From a virus: a stretch of 36,942 bases of DNA. The translations under genes were made by a program, and so were the position numbers. Below the pieces are notes generated by a model, which was not told the origin of the DNA, made no database searches, and worked only from the letters and a program-made list of their open reading frames with translations. Below, piece after piece: positions 18,231 through 28,047 of this stretch (within the stretch, counting starts at the first letter, position 1; each line of letters starts with the position of its first letter). The stretch covers positions 1 to 36,942 of the IMG/VR virus record IMGVR_UViG_3300032073_000088. One strand, given 5' to 3'.

Positions 18231-19835
18231 ATGGCACTCGTACTTCGTAAATTAGGCAGAGTAGAATTAGCTCGTAGTTATTTAAGAGATATAAAAAATA
18301 ACTTTGACTATTTCCATTTTGCCGTAGGAAAGACAACAGCGTGGGGAGACGATACGAATCCCGACACGCCTATTGATTCGGATAACTACATATCGCAATT
18401 TAGAAGATCAATGATGTTTATACAACGCGTTGACTCAGCAGATATTTGTATGTTAGCTAAAAGAATTAATTGGACAACCAATACAGTTTACGATAGCTAC
18501 GATGATGCCTACTCAACTACAAACACAGCTTATTCAGGAGCCGCAACGTTAGCAGACGCTAACTTCTTTGTAATTACTTCTGAATTTAAAGTGTATAAAT
18601 GTATTTCTAATAATAATAACGCACTAAGTACGGTAGAGCCCTCAAGTACAGGGACTGGCGTATTTGAACTTTCAGATGGTTACAATTGGAAGTTCTTATT
18701 TCAAATATCGGCGTCCGATCAAAACAAATTTCTGGACGCCGATTTTATTCCTGTTAGAAAACTTACAACTGCTTATTATGGAGACGTTAACGGAGAAGTT
18801 GACGGTGTTACTATTACAGCAGGTGGTTCGGGTTACACATCAGCACCACAAGTAAATATTGCAGGTGATGGAGATATAACAAATAAAGCTACAGCAACCG
18901 CTACTGTAAGTGGCGGTGCGGTAACAGCAGTAACAATTACAAATGCAGGAGCAGGATATAGTTTTGCTCATGTAGACTTTGTAGGTGGTGGAGGTTCCGG
19001 TGCAACAGGAACAGTTAATTTAGGAGATACAGATCCTAATCCAACATTACAAAGTGCTGTAGAAGGTGCGTCTATATCAGGAACATTAGACAGAGTAGTA
19101 GTTACAAACGCTGGACAAGACTACGCACAAGGAGATGTAATCATTTCCGTAGAAGGAGATGGTACAGGAGCAGAAGCAAGTGCGTATGTAAACTCAGCAA
19201 CAGGAGCTATTACAGAAATAAGAGTTACAAATCCTGGATCAGGTTACTCTTACGCTAATTTAAATATTACAAATACATCGGCTCCAGGTATAAATGCAGC
19301 AGCGAGAGCAATTATAAGTCCACAGGGTGGACATGGGTCAAACCCAACTAGAGAATTATTTGCTAGTAATTTAGGTATTACAGTAAGTTTCTCTGACAAC
19401 GACAATAAAGATTTAATATTAGGAAATGACTTTAGGCAATTATCATTAATTAAGAATGTAAAAGTTACTCCTTCTACAACAGACAATTATTCGGGTGTTA
19501 CAGCAACAACTTGTCATATTATAAATGTGGCATCGGGGCAAACATCCAATTACGCAGCAGACGATATTATTACAACAAACGACGGCGGTAAGTTTCAAGT
19601 AATACAAATAGATGCAACGAACAATAACATTTATTTAACAGCAGAAATACCGCTAATAAGTAATTCATCTACATTGGAAAATACTAGTCAAAGTATATCC
19701 AATTTGAGTATAAATAGTGTAACAAATCCGGAAATAGATAACTCTACCGGAGAAATAGTTTATTTAGACAACAGGGCTCCAATAATTAGATCGGAGGATC
19801 AGGTGGAACAAGTAAAAGCAATAATTAGGTTTTAA
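18231..19835 (+). CDS. gp8: Baseplate wedge subunit gp8 with inserted beta modules
   Basis: This 534-residue protein has the gp8 signature at both ends. Near residue 23 is F-D-Y-F-H-F-A-V-G-K-T-T-A-W, matching T4 'T-I-F-I-T-F-G-R-S-E-P-W'. A G-Y-N-W-K-F-L-F-Q-I strand lies at about 149-158. The end, I-V-Y-L-D-N-R-A-P-I-I-R ... D-Q-V-E-Q-V-K, matches T4 'M-I-Y-M-E-N-R-P-P-I-I-M ... D-Q-T-E-E-I'. T4 gp8 has 334 residues; the extra 200 correspond to about residues 185-345, a block of G-x-G-Y beta modules that T4 lacks. Gp8 sits as a dimer in the baseplate wedge. Confidence 0.88.
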   Translation: MALVLRKLGRVELARSYLRDIKNNFDYFHFAVGKTTAWGDDTNPDTPIDSDNYISQFRRSMMFIQRVDSADICMLAKRINWTTNTVYDSYDDAYSTTNTAYSGAATLADANFFVITSEFKVYKCISNNNNALSTVEPSSTGTGVFELSDGYNWKFLFQISASDQNKFLDADFIPVRKLTTAYYGDVNGEVDGVTITAGGSGYTSAPQVNIAGDGDITNKATATATVSGGAVTAVTITNAGAGYSFAHVDFVGGGGSGATGTVNLGDTDPNPTLQSAVEGASISGTLDRVVVTNAGQDYAQGDVIISVEGDGTGAEASAYVNSATGAITEIRVTNPGSGYSYANLNITNTSAPGINAAARAIISPQGGHGSNPTRELFASNLGITVSFSDNDNKDLILGNDFRQLSLIKNVKVTPSTTDNYSGVTATTCHIINVASGQTSNYAADDIITTNDGGKFQVIQIDATNNNIYLTAEIPLISNSSTLENTSQSISNLSINSVTNPEIDNSTGEIVYLDNRAPIIRSEDQVEQVKAIIRF

Positions 19836-19837
19836 AC

Positions 19838-22800
19838 ATGGCATTAGATTTAAACACATCACCATATTACGACGATTTTAATAGCGCTAAAGATTTTCAT
19901 CGTATCTTATTTAAACCTGGCGTAGCAGTACAGGCCAGGGAACTTACGCAAGTTCAATCACTTTTACAAAATCAAATTGATAAAGGATTTGGGTTTACAT
20001 TGCAGGAAGGTGCAATTGTAACAGGATGCGCAGAAACTTGGAGCGATATAGAATGGGTTAAAATTTTAGATACAGACTCAGCAAGTGCAGCAGTTGATAA
20101 TTCAACATTATCAAGTTATGTAGGAGATACCGTTACAGGCGGAACTTCAGGACTTGTAGGACAAATTGTAGAAACTAAAATAGGAACAGAAGCAGGTTCA
20201 CCGGCCCTTAAGAAATTATATGTACAATATATAAGTACAGGAAGTCAAACAACATACAAAGTATTTGCTGCTTCAGAAACATTAACAGTTACTTCAAGCG
20301 ATGGTTCAAGAAACGGAAAGACATTTGTAGTAGGAAGCGGTACTTCTACAACATCATCACAAGCAAATTATTACGGTAAAACAAAAAGACTTTCCTTAGA
20401 ACCAGGCATTATATTTGCTAAAGGCGCATTTATTAGAACAGGCTCCCTATCAGTTATACAGAACAGATACTCAGCAGATATTGAAGCAACAATAGGATTT
20501 TTAATTACAGAATCTACAGTTAATTCTGCAACAGATACAACATTACTAGATCCTGCACAAGGTTCATTTAACTATAATGCACCGGGTGCTGATAGACTCA
20601 AATATGTTGTTTCACTTAATACTTATGGTTCAGCAGATACACTACCAGATAACTTCTTTGTTTACTATAAAGCAGAGTTTGGTTCTAGATTCTTTGCGAG
20701 AGTAGTTGATAATCCTCTTGCACAACTAGGAAACATCTTAGCAACAAGAACAAATGATGAGTCAGGAGATTATGTTGTACAAGGTTTAATTACAGATGTC
20801 AGAGAACATTTAAGAACTGCTAATAACAATGGTGTATTTACAGTAGATAATGGTGGTAATGCAGATGGTATTGTAATACAAGTATCACCAGGTAAAGCTT
20901 ATGTAGATGGTAGAAAGAGAACACTATTAGAAAGTAAAAAGATGGTTGGTAGAAAAACCAGTGATACAGTTACAAAGGAATCACTACCAATCTCAACTTC
21001 CGTTGGTAATTATTTACAAGTCAATTATGTTTCAGGTATATTTGATATAGACGGCGGAGCAAGTATAGATTTATATAACGCTGTACAAAATGGTAATTCA
21101 TCAGCCCAAGGTACGAAAGTGGGTACAGCAAAAGCAAGACATTTAGTTTATCAAAGTGGTACAGCAGGAGCAACTGCAGCAGTTTATAGACTTTATATTT
21201 ACGATATAAAAATGCTGACAGGAGATTTTACTGCTGTTAAAGGATTGAGATCTGAAAATTCAACAGTAACAGGTATAGCAGATGCTGTACTTAATTCATC
21301 AAATGTTCCAGAAATTAAAGAGGCAGAAAGAAATAAATTATTATTTCAAATGCCGTATAATAATATTAAAACATTATCTATTTCAGGTTACGATTATACA
21401 TATCAATTTACAAAAGAATTTGATGCCACACTAGATGCAAGTGCAGGTAATGCTACATTAACAGTAGCAGCAGGAGACGGAGAGTCATTCCCATACACAA
21501 CAGACGGCAACGATTTATCAGACACAATTAAAAATGCAAACATTGTAGTAATTGCCAAAGACGGTTTTGTACAAAACTCCGCAACAGTAGCAGCAGGACA
21601 ATATATAGATTTAACAGATTCTAACGTTGATGTAACATTAACAGGTCCACAGGCAATGACAATTGACTTAGGTGGAGCAATTACAACAACAGGAACACAA
21701 TCAAGACTAGTTAAAGTTCTAGTCAACGTACAAAAAGCAGATGATACTCCTATAGATAAAAACTTAGAAGAAGGAGTATATGTAAAAATTGATACACAAA
21801 CACATCCATTTGGTGCAGCAGGCGAGTATCCATTAGGATTAACAGATGGTTATGCTATTGAAAGTATTACAGCAGGCACTAACGGAGATTATTCAACAGG
21901 ACAAACAGATGTAACTGATGATTTTAGATTCTTTAATGGACAAACAGACAACTATTATGGACATTCTAAAATATTTAAAAAGTCAACAAGTACATTAGAT
22001 TTATCTACAAATAGATATCTTGTTGTTAAATTAAAATATTTCTCACATAACGTTACAGGCGCAGGATTCCATTGTGTAGATAGTTATCCTGTAGATGATG
22101 CAACAAGTCCTGCACCCAACACAATTAGAACAGAAAATATTCCAGTTTATAAATCATCTAAAGTAGGTGACTTTGATTTAAGAAACACAATTGACTTTAG
22201 ACCGTCAATGACTAATACAGCAGTTTCTTCAAGTACATTGGCTGGAGCAACAATTAATCCTAGTACAGCAGAACAAATAAACAGACCATCAGGCGGATTA
22301 CAAAATCCTGTACCGGTAAAAACATTTACAACAGATTTTCAATTTTATAGAGGTAAAAAGATTGCAGCATATATTTCCAAAGATGGAGATATTAAATATG
22401 TTGAAGGCGCATACGCAGACAAACCGTTGTTCCCACAAATACCAGCAGGTGGTATGGAACTTTCTAAAATTGATTTACCGGCGTATCCTTGTTTACCACC
22501 TGAGGCAGCTAAAAGAGCTGGAAGACCAGATTACGCAATTAGAGTACAACAAACATTCCATAGAAGATATACTATGCGAGACATTGGTGTACTTGAACAA
22601 AGAATTAAAAACTTAGAATACTACGCATCATTAAATTTATTAGAAACATTTGCAAAAGGTCAAACTATTGTAGACAGTACAGGTGTTGATAGATTTAAAA
22701 ATGGTATATTAGTAGATCAATTTACAGGACACAAAACAGGAGCTGTTTCAGATCCAGATTATAAAATATCAATTGATCCAAAACGTAAATTAGCACGTCC

Positions 22801-25800
22801 ATTCTTTGCATTAGAAAATGTTCCTTTACAAACATCTTCTGATATAGGTGGAAGAGCTACACCATTAGCAGACAACAAATTAGTAAGAGGTAAAAAACAG
22901 GTATCATTACCATATGAAAGTATACCTTTTATTTCACAAACACAAGCATCACAAACTGAAAACTTAGTTAAAGAACTTCAATTTGTTTACACAGGAGATT
23001 TAACATTAACTCCTGATATAGATAACTTTGTTGCTACAGATGTGCAACCAGCAGTTACAACAAACTTTGACGGTAACTATGATGCATGGGAAAACATGGC
23101 GAATGCTTGGGGAACACAATGGGGTTCATGGGAAGATGTTGGAGCAGCACAGGTTGTTGCAGAATCCACACAAGTTCTAAATACATTCGGAACAGGAAAT
23201 TCGGGAACAAATGTTTCACAGTCATCTACATTTACAACACAAACAGTTGAACAAGCACAAACAAGGCAAGGCACATCATTAAATATTTCAGCAACTACTG
23301 AGACACAAAGTTTAGGTTCAAGTGTTGTAGACGTAAGTTTCCAACCGTTTATGAGAGCGAGAGCGATTGTATTTAATGTAAGAAGAATGAAACCTAGTAC
23401 AACAGTTCAGGCATATTTCGATGGAGAAGATGTAAATCAATTTTGTAGACCTCAAGGAGGTGTATTAGGAGCAGCACTTACAACAGATGCTAACGGTACA
23501 CTTGTAGGAATATTTGAATTACCAGAAGGAAGATTTAGAACAGGCCTTAGAGTATTTAAATTACAAGACCAATTAGAAGGTTCTTCTTCTCCTATAAGAA
23601 CATTAGCAACAGCAAACTACGAAAGTACAGGTTTAAGACAACAGACACAAGAAAGTATTATAGCACTTAAAACTGCTAACGTATCGGCAACAGAACATTC
23701 ACAGGACAGGGTAACAACAGACACAAGAACAAATATATCCATTGGCCAAGGCACACCGTTGCCACCGCCACCTGCTCCTGTAATTATACAACAGACACCA
23801 ACATTTATTGGACCTCCTGGACCAATTGGAGCACCTGGGCCTACAGGGCCAACAGGACCAACAGGGCCTGCAGGAGAAGACGGACAAGACGCAGATGTTG
23901 ATGCAATTGTAGATACAGTTATAGAAGAAATTACACCAATGTTTGAACCAGTCCAGGAACCGCCCGCAGAGACCGTTACTGATCCAGTAAATGACTGGCC
24001 ACCGTTTGACTTGGATGCAATACTCGCAGACTTAACTTTTGGTATGGATCCATTAGCACAAACATTTAAAATTGAAGGATTGGACGGTGGTGTTTTTATA
24101 ACAGGTGTAGATGTTTACTTTAAAACAAAATCTGCAACAAGAGGTGTTACAATGGAACTTAGGGAAGTAGTTAACGGAGTCCCAGGACCTCGTATATTAC
24201 CTAATGGTTCTTGTTATAAAAAGTCAGCAAATATTAATATATCAACGACAACAGACGGTGTTACAACATACAATCCAACTTACTTCATGTTCGATGATTT
24301 AGTTTATCTTAAGAATGACACAGAATATTGTATTGTACCTAAACCAGAATTGGATGATCCTGGATTTGAAATATGGATTGCAGAACTCGGTGCAAACCAA
24401 TTTGGTACAACAAATAGAATAGATAAACAACCTCATGCGGGTATGTTCTTTAGTTCTGCTAATAACAGAACCTGGACACCATATCAAAATCAAGATATGA
24501 TGTTTAGAATTAGAAGGGCTAGATTTAAGAAAGGATCAACACTTACAGGAACACTTAATAACGCAAAAGTAGATTACGCAAGTTTCACAGGGTTCTCTAC
24601 ATCAGTTAAGAGTTTTAGTCCTGGTGCAAATCTTGTAGGGTTTACAACAACAGTTACAACAGTAGGAACAGGTTATTCAGGAACAACACCAACTGTTTCT
24701 GTAACACCAGCAGCAGGAGATACAGGAACAGGTTTAACATTGTCAGCAGTAATTACAGGAGATACTGTAACAGGATTAACAGTTACAAATCCTGGTAGTG
24801 GTTATAAAACAGCACCTACAATTACTATCTCACAAGAAGGTGGTGGAACACAAGCAACAGGTACAGTAACTTTATCAAGAGGACTTGTAGAATTTTGGAA
24901 TAGTTTATATAACTATGCGGCAATTTCTGTTAAATCAGGTACATTCACAACAAGTATGCTTGTAGGAGATAGTACAGGTTATGCTACACTATCCTCATTT
25001 ACAAATAAAGTCGTAGATGAAGTAGCACTAAACTTTGGATTACTAACACCCGGAGATGCTGTTAGAGTAGATGCAGATATAGCACTAACAACTACAAGTG
25101 CAGCTTCAGCAAATACTACATCATTTGAGGCAATAGACTTAAACTTAACACACGAATTAGGTGTACAAAAAACAATTTACGGACATTCTTCAGAAGCAAC
25201 AACATACTCAGGTACAAAAACTGCAGCTGTTAGAATTAAATTCCATACAGTAAATGATAACGTTTCACCAATATTAGATATGGATCAAGCAGATCTATTA
25301 TGTATTAAAAACGAAATAAACAATGATGCTACAGGTGAAGACGGAAGAGGAGCAGGAAACGCATCATCAAGATATATTAGTAGGCGTGCAATACTAGAAG
25401 AAGGAATGGACGCTGAGGATTTAAGAGTTTACTTAGATGCAGAATTACCCAACGCGGGCGATATTAAAGTATATGCTAAACTACAACACGCAGCAGATCC
25501 TGGAGATTTCCAAGAGGATTTAACTTGGTTTGAATTAACTAAATCAGGATACCCAGCAGAAGCAACTGAAGAACTTGCAGAATATTATTGGACAGTTCCT
25601 ACAAAACCAAGTTCGGGTAAAAACATACAAGGACTAAATGGTACTGGAGTGTTTGAATATGACTTAGATGTTGTCGACGCAGTTTCAATAACAGGAGCGG
25701 GAGCGGGATATACAAGTACACCAACAGTAGCCGTAACAGGCGGTGGTGGATTTGGAGCACAAATTAGAGCAGAGGTTACAGGTTCAACTGTAAGTGCTTT

Positions 25801-26014
25801 AATTATAGAAAATCCAGGAAGAGGTTATACAAGTGCACCAACAATTACAATAACTGGCGGTGGTGCAACAACAGATGCTACAGCAACAGCTACAATAGGA
25901 ACAATTACATACACAGGATATAAAACATTTGCTGTTAAGGTTGTTCCGTTAAGTTCTAATACAGTAGAAGTTCCCAAGATGAAAGACTTGAGAGCTATAG
26001 CGTTGCAGGCATAA
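19838..26014 (+). CDS. Giant virion structural protein with collagen-like segment (DUF4815-like)
   Basis: A 2058-residue protein that starts like the large baseplate or tail proteins of cyanomyophages annotated DUF4815: S-P-Y-Y-D-D-F ... F-H-R-I-L-F-K-P-G-V-A-V-Q-A-R-E-L-T-Q-x-Q. This N-terminal domain covers about the first 900 residues. A Gly-Pro-Thr/Pro collagen-like run lies at about 1325-1351. The C-terminal part holds an F-I-T-G-V-D-V-Y-F-K strand domain and two blocks of G-x-G-Y-x-S/T-x-P-T modules (about 1602-1678 and 1948-2022). It probably combines wedge attachment with an extended fibre or receptor-facing region, taking the place of T4 gp10-gp12 genes. That role is inferred from size and place. 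It is the longest gene in the window. Confidence 0.65.
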   Translation: MALDLNTSPYYDDFNSAKDFHRILFKPGVAVQARELTQVQSLLQNQIDKGFGFTLQEGAIVTGCAETWSDIEWVKILDTDSASAAVDNSTLSSYVGDTVTGGTSGLVGQIVETKIGTEAGSPALKKLYVQYISTGSQTTYKVFAASETLTVTSSDGSRNGKTFVVGSGTSTTSSQANYYGKTKRLSLEPGIIFAKGAFIRTGSLSVIQNRYSADIEATIGFLITESTVNSATDTTLLDPAQGSFNYNAPGADRLKYVVSLNTYGSADTLPDNFFVYYKAEFGSRFFARVVDNPLAQLGNILATRTNDESGDYVVQGLITDVREHLRTANNNGVFTVDNGGNADGIVIQVSPGKAYVDGRKRTLLESKKMVGRKTSDTVTKESLPISTSVGNYLQVNYVSGIFDIDGGASIDLYNAVQNGNSSAQGTKVGTAKARHLVYQSGTAGATAAVYRLYIYDIKMLTGDFTAVKGLRSENSTVTGIADAVLNSSNVPEIKEAERNKLLFQMPYNNIKTLSISGYDYTYQFTKEFDATLDASAGNATLTVAAGDGESFPYTTDGNDLSDTIKNANIVVIAKDGFVQNSATVAAGQYIDLTDSNVDVTLTGPQAMTIDLGGAITTTGTQSRLVKVLVNVQKADDTPIDKNLEEGVYVKIDTQTHPFGAAGEYPLGLTDGYAIESITAGTNGDYSTGQTDVTDDFRFFNGQTDNYYGHSKIFKKSTSTLDLSTNRYLVVKLKYFSHNVTGAGFHCVDSYPVDDATSPAPNTIRTENIPVYKSSKVGDFDLRNTIDFRPSMTNTAVSSSTLAGATINPSTAEQINRPSGGLQNPVPVKTFTTDFQFYRGKKIAAYISKDGDIKYVEGAYADKPLFPQIPAGGMELSKIDLPAYPCLPPEAAKRAGRPDYAIRVQQTFHRRYTMRDIGVLEQRIKNLEYYASLNLLETFAKGQTIVDSTGVDRFKNGILVDQFTGHKTGAVSDPDYKISIDPKRKLARPFFALENVPLQTSSDIGGRATPLADNKLVRGKKQVSLPYESIPFISQTQASQTENLVKELQFVYTGDLTLTPDIDNFVATDVQPAVTTNFDGNYDAWENMANAWGTQWGSWEDVGAAQVVAESTQVLNTFGTGNSGTNVSQSSTFTTQTVEQAQTRQGTSLNISATTETQSLGSSVVDVSFQPFMRARAIVFNVRRMKPSTTVQAYFDGEDVNQFCRPQGGVLGAALTTDANGTLVGIFELPEGRFRTGLRVFKLQDQLEGSSSPIRTLATANYESTGLRQQTQESIIALKTANVSATEHSQDRVTTDTRTNISIGQGTPLPPPPAPVIIQQTPTFIGPPGPIGAPGPTGPTGPTGPAGEDGQDADVDAIVDTVIEEITPMFEPVQEPPAETVTDPVNDWPPFDLDAILADLTFGMDPLAQTFKIEGLDGGVFITGVDVYFKTKSATRGVTMELREVVNGVPGPRILPNGSCYKKSANINISTTTDGVTTYNPTYFMFDDLVYLKNDTEYCIVPKPELDDPGFEIWIAELGANQFGTTNRIDKQPHAGMFFSSANNRTWTPYQNQDMMFRIRRARFKKGSTLTGTLNNAKVDYASFTGFSTSVKSFSPGANLVGFTTTVTTVGTGYSGTTPTVSVTPAAGDTGTGLTLSAVITGDTVTGLTVTNPGSGYKTAPTITISQEGGGTQATGTVTLSRGLVEFWNSLYNYAAISVKSGTFTTSMLVGDSTGYATLSSFTNKVVDEVALNFGLLTPGDAVRVDADIALTTTSAASANTTSFEAIDLNLTHELGVQKTIYGHSSEATTYSGTKTAAVRIKFHTVNDNVSPILDMDQADLLCIKNEINNDATGEDGRGAGNASSRYISRRAILEEGMDAEDLRVYLDAELPNAGDIKVYAKLQHAADPGDFQEDLTWFELTKSGYPAEATEELAEYYWTVPTKPSSGKNIQGLNGTGVFEYDLDVVDAVSITGAGAGYTSTPTVAVTGGGGFGAQIRAEVTGSTVSALIIENPGRGYTSAPTITITGGGATTDATATATIGTITYTGYKTFAVKVVPLSSNTVEVPKMKDLRAIALQA
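23808..23891 (+). repeat. Collagen-like Gly-x-y coding segment
   Basis: About nine consecutive G-x-y triplets rich in Pro and Thr, ending in acidic G-E-D-G-Q-D. Such segments form trimeric stalks in phage fibres. Confidence 0.8.
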
Positions 26015-26015
26015 C

Positions 26016-26252
26016 ATGGAACAGTTTAAAAAAGACATTATAAATATTGATAACGAAAGAAATCTAGTTAGAGATAAAAATTCAAAAGCTGTTCTTAGTA
26101 GAGATTTAGAGGGTTTACAGGCCTATAAAATACAAAAGATTCACAGGCAAAGAATTTTAGAGTATGAAAAAGATATAAATACACTAAAGGAAGAGATATC
26201 TGAAATTCGTACTTTAATCACAATGATTTCAGAGAAAATTATTAACAGGTAG
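26016..26252 (+). CDS. Small coiled-coil protein (unknown)
   Basis: A 78-residue charged protein that I do not recognise. It is almost entirely predicted helix, with heptad-like spacing of I/L in residues 45-75 (I-L-E-Y-E-K-D-I-N-T-L-K-E-E-I) and many K/E/R residues. It starts two bases after the giant structural gene stops and ends just before a fibre gene, so it is probably co-translated. A trimerisation or fibre-assembly helper is conceivable but unproven. No transmembrane segment is seen. It contains two internal TATAAATA sequences (26039-26046 and 26174-26181). Confidence 0.55.
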   Translation: MEQFKKDIINIDNERNLVRDKNSKAVLSRDLEGLQAYKIQKIHRQRILEYEKDINTLKEEISEIRTLITMISEKIINR

Positions 26253-26257
26253 GAAAT

Positions 26258-26779
26258 ATGGCAACCATTACATTAAGATCAGCTAAAGGTAGTCCGTTGA
26301 CGAACAACGAGGTTGACGCTAACTTCACTAATCTGAACAATGACAAGTACGAATCAGGCAGTAATGTAACTCTTGGTACTTTATCAGCATCAACAGTAAC
26401 AGCATCAGGCAATATTACAGCACAAGCGTACGTTATTAGTTCAATTAATTCAGGAGTAGCAGCAGCAGGTTCAGATCAATCAGGCGGTACAGCTCTAGCA
26501 AAAACATTCAACATCGTAACAAGCGCAACGGCAAGTTCAGCAGAAGGAGTCGTACTCCCAGATGCTGCACAAGGATTAGTATTAGAAATTTTAAACGATA
26601 CATCTACTACAATTAAGGTGTATCCTTATAGTGGAGAAACTATTGACGGTGGCTCAGCAAACGTAGCAGTAAATTTAGCAGGTAAACATTCGTTAAAACT
26701 GGTTTGTACTAGCGCATCTAACTGGGTTAGATTAACACCAAATATTATTTATGATTCTTCGAGTACAAGGTTAAACTAA
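26258..26779 (+). CDS. Tail fibre-type structural protein
   Basis: A 173-residue protein whose start, M-A-T-I-T-L-R-S-A-K-G-S-P-L-T-N-N-E-V-D plus A-N-F, is the standard attachment start of many marine T4-like fibre proteins. The next segment (T-L-S-A-S-T-V-T-A-S-G-N-I-T) is the usual beta-rich fibre shaft repeat. The C-terminal 100 residues form a compact beta domain (V-V-L-P-D-A-A-Q-G ... V-Y-P-Y-S-G-E-T-I) seen at the ends of short phage fibres. It may be a short fibre or an adaptor to the next gene. Ribosome site AGGAA precedes the ATG. Confidence 0.65.
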   Translation: MATITLRSAKGSPLTNNEVDANFTNLNNDKYESGSNVTLGTLSASTVTASGNITAQAYVISSINSGVAAAGSDQSGGTALAKTFNIVTSATASSAEGVVLPDAAQGLVLEILNDTSTTIKVYPYSGETIDGGSANVAVNLAGKHSLKLVCTSASNWVRLTPNIIYDSSSTRLN

Positions 26780-26790
26780 AGGAAAAGTAA

Positions 26791-28008
26791 ATGAGACCAT
26801 TAAGAGTAAAAGCATCAGCATATCCGGTAAGTTCTAGTAACTTCCAGGGGTTGCAGGAAATGACAGACGCGGAAATCAGAAACTATTATGCAGCAGTTCT
26901 GACTGAAGACTTTGCTACTAATACTGATGGCACAGGTACTGCAGAACTAAATGTTACAACAGACGGTTCAGGCGCAGGCACAACAATAGGAACGGCAACA
27001 GATACTAAAAGAGATGACGCCGTAGGAAGTCACCCAACGGACGGAGCGACTTCAACTGTTACTACATACACAGCTAAACAAGTAACAGCAGCAGCAACGG
27101 AAAGTATTACAAATAGACCTCTTGGTTATGAAACTTCAGGTACTACAGGTGCTAATGAATTTAATGACTCAGAGCTTGATACAGATATTCTAGATAAAGT
27201 TATTACTGAAATGGTAACAGAAAATGCTTATACAGTAGGACAATATAAACTAGCAGCAAGTGCACCAAGTGGCGGAACTTGGACTTCACGTTATACAATA
27301 ACAAACACAGAAGTAGATGGCACAACAAATAACTATTATATTTGGCAAAAGACAGCTCCTACAACAGCAAAAGTTACAAACAATAAACCAGTCAAATACG
27401 CTTCAGGTGTTAAAGAAATGACAGAAGCTGAGATGGAACAAATAACACCTAACTTAAGAAACAGAATTATTGACAACACAATAGGAACATACAAATTACA
27501 ATCTACATCACCAAGTGGCGGAACTTGGGTAAGAATGGGAGATTATTACTACGATACTAGAAAAGAAGTAGCATCAGCAGGTTATGAGGGTTCATACTCA
27601 GGTAACTACACAGGTGGGTATACAGGAGCTAAAAACTACGCTGGAGCTTATTCAGGATCGTATACAGGAAGTTATACAGGCGCTTACACAGGAACCTCAG
27701 CATACGCTGGAGCTTATTCAGGATCGTATACGGGTTCATATACACCGTTCTTTGCAGGATACCAGGGTGGTACTTCATACTCAGGAAGTTATACAGGTTA
27801 TTATACAGGATATTACACAGGCGCTAAAAACTATTCAGGTACATACTCAGGAGCTTATTCAGGATCATATACTGGATACTATGCAGGTACATCAGCATAT
27901 TCAGGAACTTATGCGGGTACTTACACAGGTTATTATTCAGGTGACACAATACAAAGTTCAAGTGAGAACGTATCTAACGTAGCATTGTGGGTAAAGACTG
28001 CAAACTAA
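26791..28008 (+). CDS. Y-x-G repeat fibre protein
   Basis: A 405-residue protein. The first 250 residues carry two related segments, each with S-G-G-T-W followed by Y (about residues 167 and 241), and E-M-T-x-A-E-x-x at about 22 and 209. After residue 262 it becomes a long run of Y-S/T-G-x-Y-T/S-G repeats (to about 387), broken by short K-N-Y and T-S-A-Y inserts, and then a short non-repetitive cap. Such Tyr/Gly repeats are common in cyanophage fibre-like proteins and may form a beta-structured adhesive shaft. AAGGA precedes the ATG. The repeats are also strong at DNA level, pointing to recent expansion. Confidence 0.65.
   Translation: MRPLRVKASAYPVSSSNFQGLQEMTDAEIRNYYAAVLTEDFATNTDGTGTAELNVTTDGSGAGTTIGTATDTKRDDAVGSHPTDGATSTVTTYTAKQVTAAATESITNRPLGYETSGTTGANEFNDSELDTDILDKVITEMVTENAYTVGQYKLAASAPSGGTWTSRYTITNTEVDGTTNNYYIWQKTAPTTAKVTNNKPVKYASGVKEMTEAEMEQITPNLRNRIIDNTIGTYKLQSTSPSGGTWVRMGDYYYDTRKEVASAGYEGSYSGNYTGGYTGAKNYAGAYSGSYTGSYTGAYTGTSAYAGAYSGSYTGSYTPFFAGYQGGTSYSGSYTGYYTGYYTGAKNYSGTYSGAYSGSYTGYYAGTSAYSGTYAGTYTGYYSGDTIQSSSENVSNVALWVKTAN
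27580..27945 (+). repeat. Tyr-Gly codon repeat tract with exact 29-base copies
   Basis: Units resembling TATACAGG or TATTCAGG recur about every 12 bases. Bases 27637-27665 and 27703-27731 are identical over 29 bases, offset by 66 bases (22 codons). Confidence 0.88.
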
Positions 28009-28016
28009 TATAAATA
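28009..28016 (+). promoter_or_regulatory. T4-type late promoter for the 28048 gene
   Basis: TATAAATA begins right after the TAA of the fibre gene. Predicted +1 is near 28022, leaving a leader of about 26 bases with GGAG before the ATG at 28048. Confidence 0.65.
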
Positions 28017-28047
28017 GATTTACATTATTGTTTATCATGGAGAAATT

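Noticed and set aside
23808-23891. Collagen-like run as a sign of eukaryotic DNA
   Set aside because: Short G-x-y runs are common in phage fibres, and the flanking sequence is ordinary phage structural protein.
26174-26181. Internal TATAAATA sequences at 26039-26046 and 26174-26181, also 17565-17572 and 19709-19716
   Set aside because: In an AT-rich genome roughly nine chance hits over both strands are expected by simple base-frequency estimate. These lie inside coding sequence and are not close before a start, so they were not listed as promoters.
27580-27945. CRISPR-like regular repeats
   Set aside because: Spacing is 12-66 bases with no unique spacers, and the repeats are in frame within a fibre gene.
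27584-27982. Same-strand second frame of 132 codons in the repeat tract
   Set aside because: It exists because the repeat period is a multiple of three; the product is a Thr/Gln/Ile repeat with no independent start signal.
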